The position numbers were made by a program, and so were the translations under genes. A stretch of DNA of 41,817 nucleotides from Flavobacteriaceae bacterium (lineage in GTDB: Bacteria; Bacteroidota; Bacteroidia; Flavobacteriales; Flavobacteriaceae): assembly GCA_024635765.1 (NCBI GenBank), contig JAGXIE010000170.1, forward strand, positions 1 through 41,817, in the 5' to 3' direction. Below the pieces are notes generated by a model, which was not told the DNA's origin, made no database searches, and saw only the letters and a program-made list of their open reading frames with translations. Below are positions 40,436-41,817 of the stretch, piece by piece. Position 1 is the stretch's first letter; each line of letters opens with the position of its first letter.

Positions 40436-40479
40436 CAAATATAGAACCAATCGCTTGTTTTTAAAATGATATAAATCAT
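40436..40479 (-). promoter_or_regulatory. FNR-like box and promoter of the MlaE operon
   Basis: Box ATGAT-ATAA-ATCAT (40466-40479) is a perfect dyad. The -7 element TATATTTG (40443-40436, minus) matches TAnnTTTG exactly at the 36-nt spacing. The second box for the divergent gene is 10 bp away. Confidence 0.82.
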
Positions 40480-40488
40480 ATGCTTTAA

Positions 40489-40532
40489 ATGACATTAATC
40501 ATTGATTTTTAAATGATTAATTACTAACTATG
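40489..40532 (+). promoter_or_regulatory. FNR-like box and promoter of the patatin gene
   Basis: Box ATGAC-ATTA-ATCAT (40489-40502), one mismatch. The -7 element TAACTATG (40525-40532) is at the 36-nt spacing. It makes the MlaE/patatin divergent region a double-box control element. Confidence 0.68.
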
Positions 40533-40548
40533 CATTAAATATAGTATT

Positions 40549-41337
40549 ATGAACATTGGTTTAGTTTTATCTGGAGGAGGAATACGAGGCGCTGCCCATA
40601 TCGGAGTTCTAAAGGCGCTAGAAGAGGATGGTGTTTATCCAACACACATATCAGGATCTAGTGCAGGTGCAATTGTAGGTTCACTCTGCGCTTATGGATA
40701 TAATTGGGAAGACATCTTAAAATTTTTTAAGAGTATTCAATTATTGAGTATTTCAAAATATGCCATTAATAAACCTGGATTTATTGACGCTGAAAAGTTT
40801 TATACTGAATTTAAATATTATTTAAAGGAGGATGATTTTTCCGTTTTGAAAAAGAAGTTGTTTATTACTGCCACCGATATATTGAAAGGGAAAGTCAAAA
40901 TTTTCGATAAAGGTGAATTGATTAAACCCGTTTTGGCATCCGCTGCGTTTCCTGGCTTATTTGCTCCCGTAAAAGTTAAGAATTCATATTATATAGATGG
41001 CGGAGCACTTGACAATTTTCCTGTGGAGTCATTAAGGCAAAAATGCGATGTAATCATTGGAGTTTATGTAAATGGCTTTGATGTTTTAACAATCAGTGAA
41101 TTAAAACATTCTCATAATGTTGTAGAAAGAGCATTTAGGCTCAAATCAGTTAGGGAGGATGAAAAGAAATTTGGAGAATGTGATTTGATGATTTACCCAA
41201 GTGAGTTGAACAAATTTGGAACCTTTGATAAAAAAAACATAGATCAGATATTTAACATTGGATACAATGCTACGAAGCGTGCTCTTTCAAATTTTGATTT
41301 GAATATATTGAAGACACCTGTTGATTTATCTCAATAA
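40549..41337 (+). CDS. Patatin-like phospholipase
   Basis: This is a 262-residue protein of the RssA/patatin type. The oxyanion loop is LVLSGGGIRGAAHIGVLKAL (6-25), the nucleophile Ser38 is in GSSAG, and the partner Asp150 is in YYIDGGALDNFPV. This catalytic Ser-Asp dyad gives phospholipase/lysophospholipase A activity. It has no signal peptide. Its promoter faces that of the MlaE lipid transporter with paired FNR-like boxes, so the two units probably remodel membrane lipids under the same signal. Confidence 0.92.
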   Translation: MNIGLVLSGGGIRGAAHIGVLKALEEDGVYPTHISGSSAGAIVGSLCAYGYNWEDILKFFKSIQLLSISKYAINKPGFIDAEKFYTEFKYYLKEDDFSVLKKKLFITATDILKGKVKIFDKGELIKPVLASAAFPGLFAPVKVKNSYYIDGGALDNFPVESLRQKCDVIIGVYVNGFDVLTISELKHSHNVVERAFRLKSVREDEKKFGECDLMIYPSELNKFGTFDKKNIDQIFNIGYNATKRALSNFDLNILKTPVDLSQ

Positions 41338-41474
41338 AGTATATCTACCATTCCCTCACTGTAGGTTTGTTTAGAGTTAACAATGTTTTTGAGATCTACG
41401 ATATACATACAAAATCTTAATTCGGCTTTGCAGTGAATCTAATTTAAAAACAGTATCGTATGCTAATAAAATTA

Positions 41475-41817
41475 TTAAGTATTGAAGATTTTAGTTGAAG
41501 TAGCCTTTTCATAGAATAATTCATTCTCATTTAATTTATCACTATTCCAGCAATCAATATTATACATTGTTGTTTCAGCTATATTAGTAAGTGCTTCATC
41601 AGTTAAATAGGCCTGATGTCCAGTAATGAGAACATTAGGCATAGCATTCAATCTTAAAAACATCGCATCTTTAGGGATGTTCTCTGATAAGTCTTTAAAA
41701 AATATACCTTTTTCGAATTCATACACATCAATTCCAAAAGCTGCTATTTTTTTACTATCTAAACCTTTTATGATGTGTTCTGTATTGAGAACCGCACCTC
41801 TCGCAGTATTAATGATG
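41475..41817 (-). CDS. ldhA: D-lactate dehydrogenase, C-terminal part (cut by window end)
   Basis: The minus strand enters at 41817 already in frame (INTARGAVLNTEHIIKGL) and ends at 41475. Diagnostic segments are the INTARG motif, FGIDVYEFEKGIFFKDLSEN and the PNVLITGHQAYLTDEALTNI stretch with the catalytic His region. They match the last third of fermentative D-lactate dehydrogenases. By alignment to E. coli LdhA, about residue 231 onwards is present. The 137 bp between this stop and the patatin stop holds no gene. Confidence 0.82.
   Translation of the reverse strand, partial: IINTARGAVLNTEHIIKGLDSKKIAAFGIDVYEFEKGIFFKDLSENIPKDAMFLRLNAMPNVLITGHQAYLTDEALTNIAETTMYNIDCWNSDKLNENELFYEKATSTKIFNT

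Noticed and set aside
1-41817. Window as a complete small circular plasmid
   Set aside because: The ends hold complementary ldhA parts, but about 540 bp would be missing, no replication or partition gene is present, and the trp operon content is chromosomal.
1-41817. tRNA, rRNA or CRISPR array
   Set aside because: No cloverleaf, ribosomal segment or regularly spaced direct repeat was noticed on reading either strand; a tRNAscan or CRISPR search was not possible here.

Overview
The window comes from a Bacteroidota chromosome, most likely Flavobacteriaceae. It is AT-rich. Many genes have the Bacteroidota promoter -7 element TAnnTTTG (once with a clear -33 TTTG at 19 bp), Shine-Dalgarno sites are weak, and genes overlap as TAATG/ATGA. 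Short GC-rich palindromes sit between genes, and the gene content is typical of that family (GNAT-nitrilase fusion, SYLF protein, YceI, trpEGDCFBA-trmL, tandem-domain universal stress proteins). No rRNA, tRNA, CRISPR array or intact transposase gene was seen.

Layout. 1-1900: the 5' end of a D-lactate dehydrogenase gene (cut by the window edge), then an AbiC-like membrane phage-defence gene inside what looks like a repeat-bordered cassette, and a probable gene remnant. 2000-7400: housekeeping and hypothetical genes (RhlE-type helicase, VF530-like protein, secreted esterase, GNAT-nitrilase fusion, a small Lys-rich protein). 7393-15000: the complete tryptophan operon on the minus strand, with trmL at its end. 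It has a canonical promoter, an 18-codon leader peptide with three consecutive Trp codons and an attenuator terminator. The operon carries palindromic repeats, one array of which lies inside the trpF reading frame; a frameshifted GIY-YIG gene bordered by 29-bp inverted repeats separates trpB from trpA. 15000-19700: YceI, a nitroreductase and its MarR regulator with shared operators, two thioredoxin-fold proteins, two rhodaneses and a SYLF protein.

19900-41400 is the most interesting part. It holds six universal stress proteins, an Hsp20 chaperone, an ATP-cone/Mrr-like nuclease with a metallo-beta-lactamase RNase, a PAS histidine kinase paired with a response regulator fused to a Crp/Fnr effector domain, an ABC export system, an FMN-binding split-barrel protein, an outer-membrane beta-barrel, an MlaEFD lipid transporter and a patatin phospholipase. 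Eleven FNR-like boxes ([A/C]TGA[T/C]-N4-ATCA[T/A/G]) precede these transcription units. In each case a -7-like element begins exactly 36 nt from the outer edge of the box, which is class-II activator geometry. The boxes tie the genes into one regulon, probably controlled by the locally encoded two-component/Fnr system. Its content (USPs, small heat-shock protein, flavin split-barrel protein) resembles the mycobacterial DosR hypoxia/dormancy regulon, reached by an unrelated regulator.

The window ends in the 3' part of a D-lactate dehydrogenase gene on the same strand as the fragment at position 1. The two fragments are complementary parts of the protein, about 180 residues apart, which suggests either two paralogues that broke an assembly or an unclosed junction.
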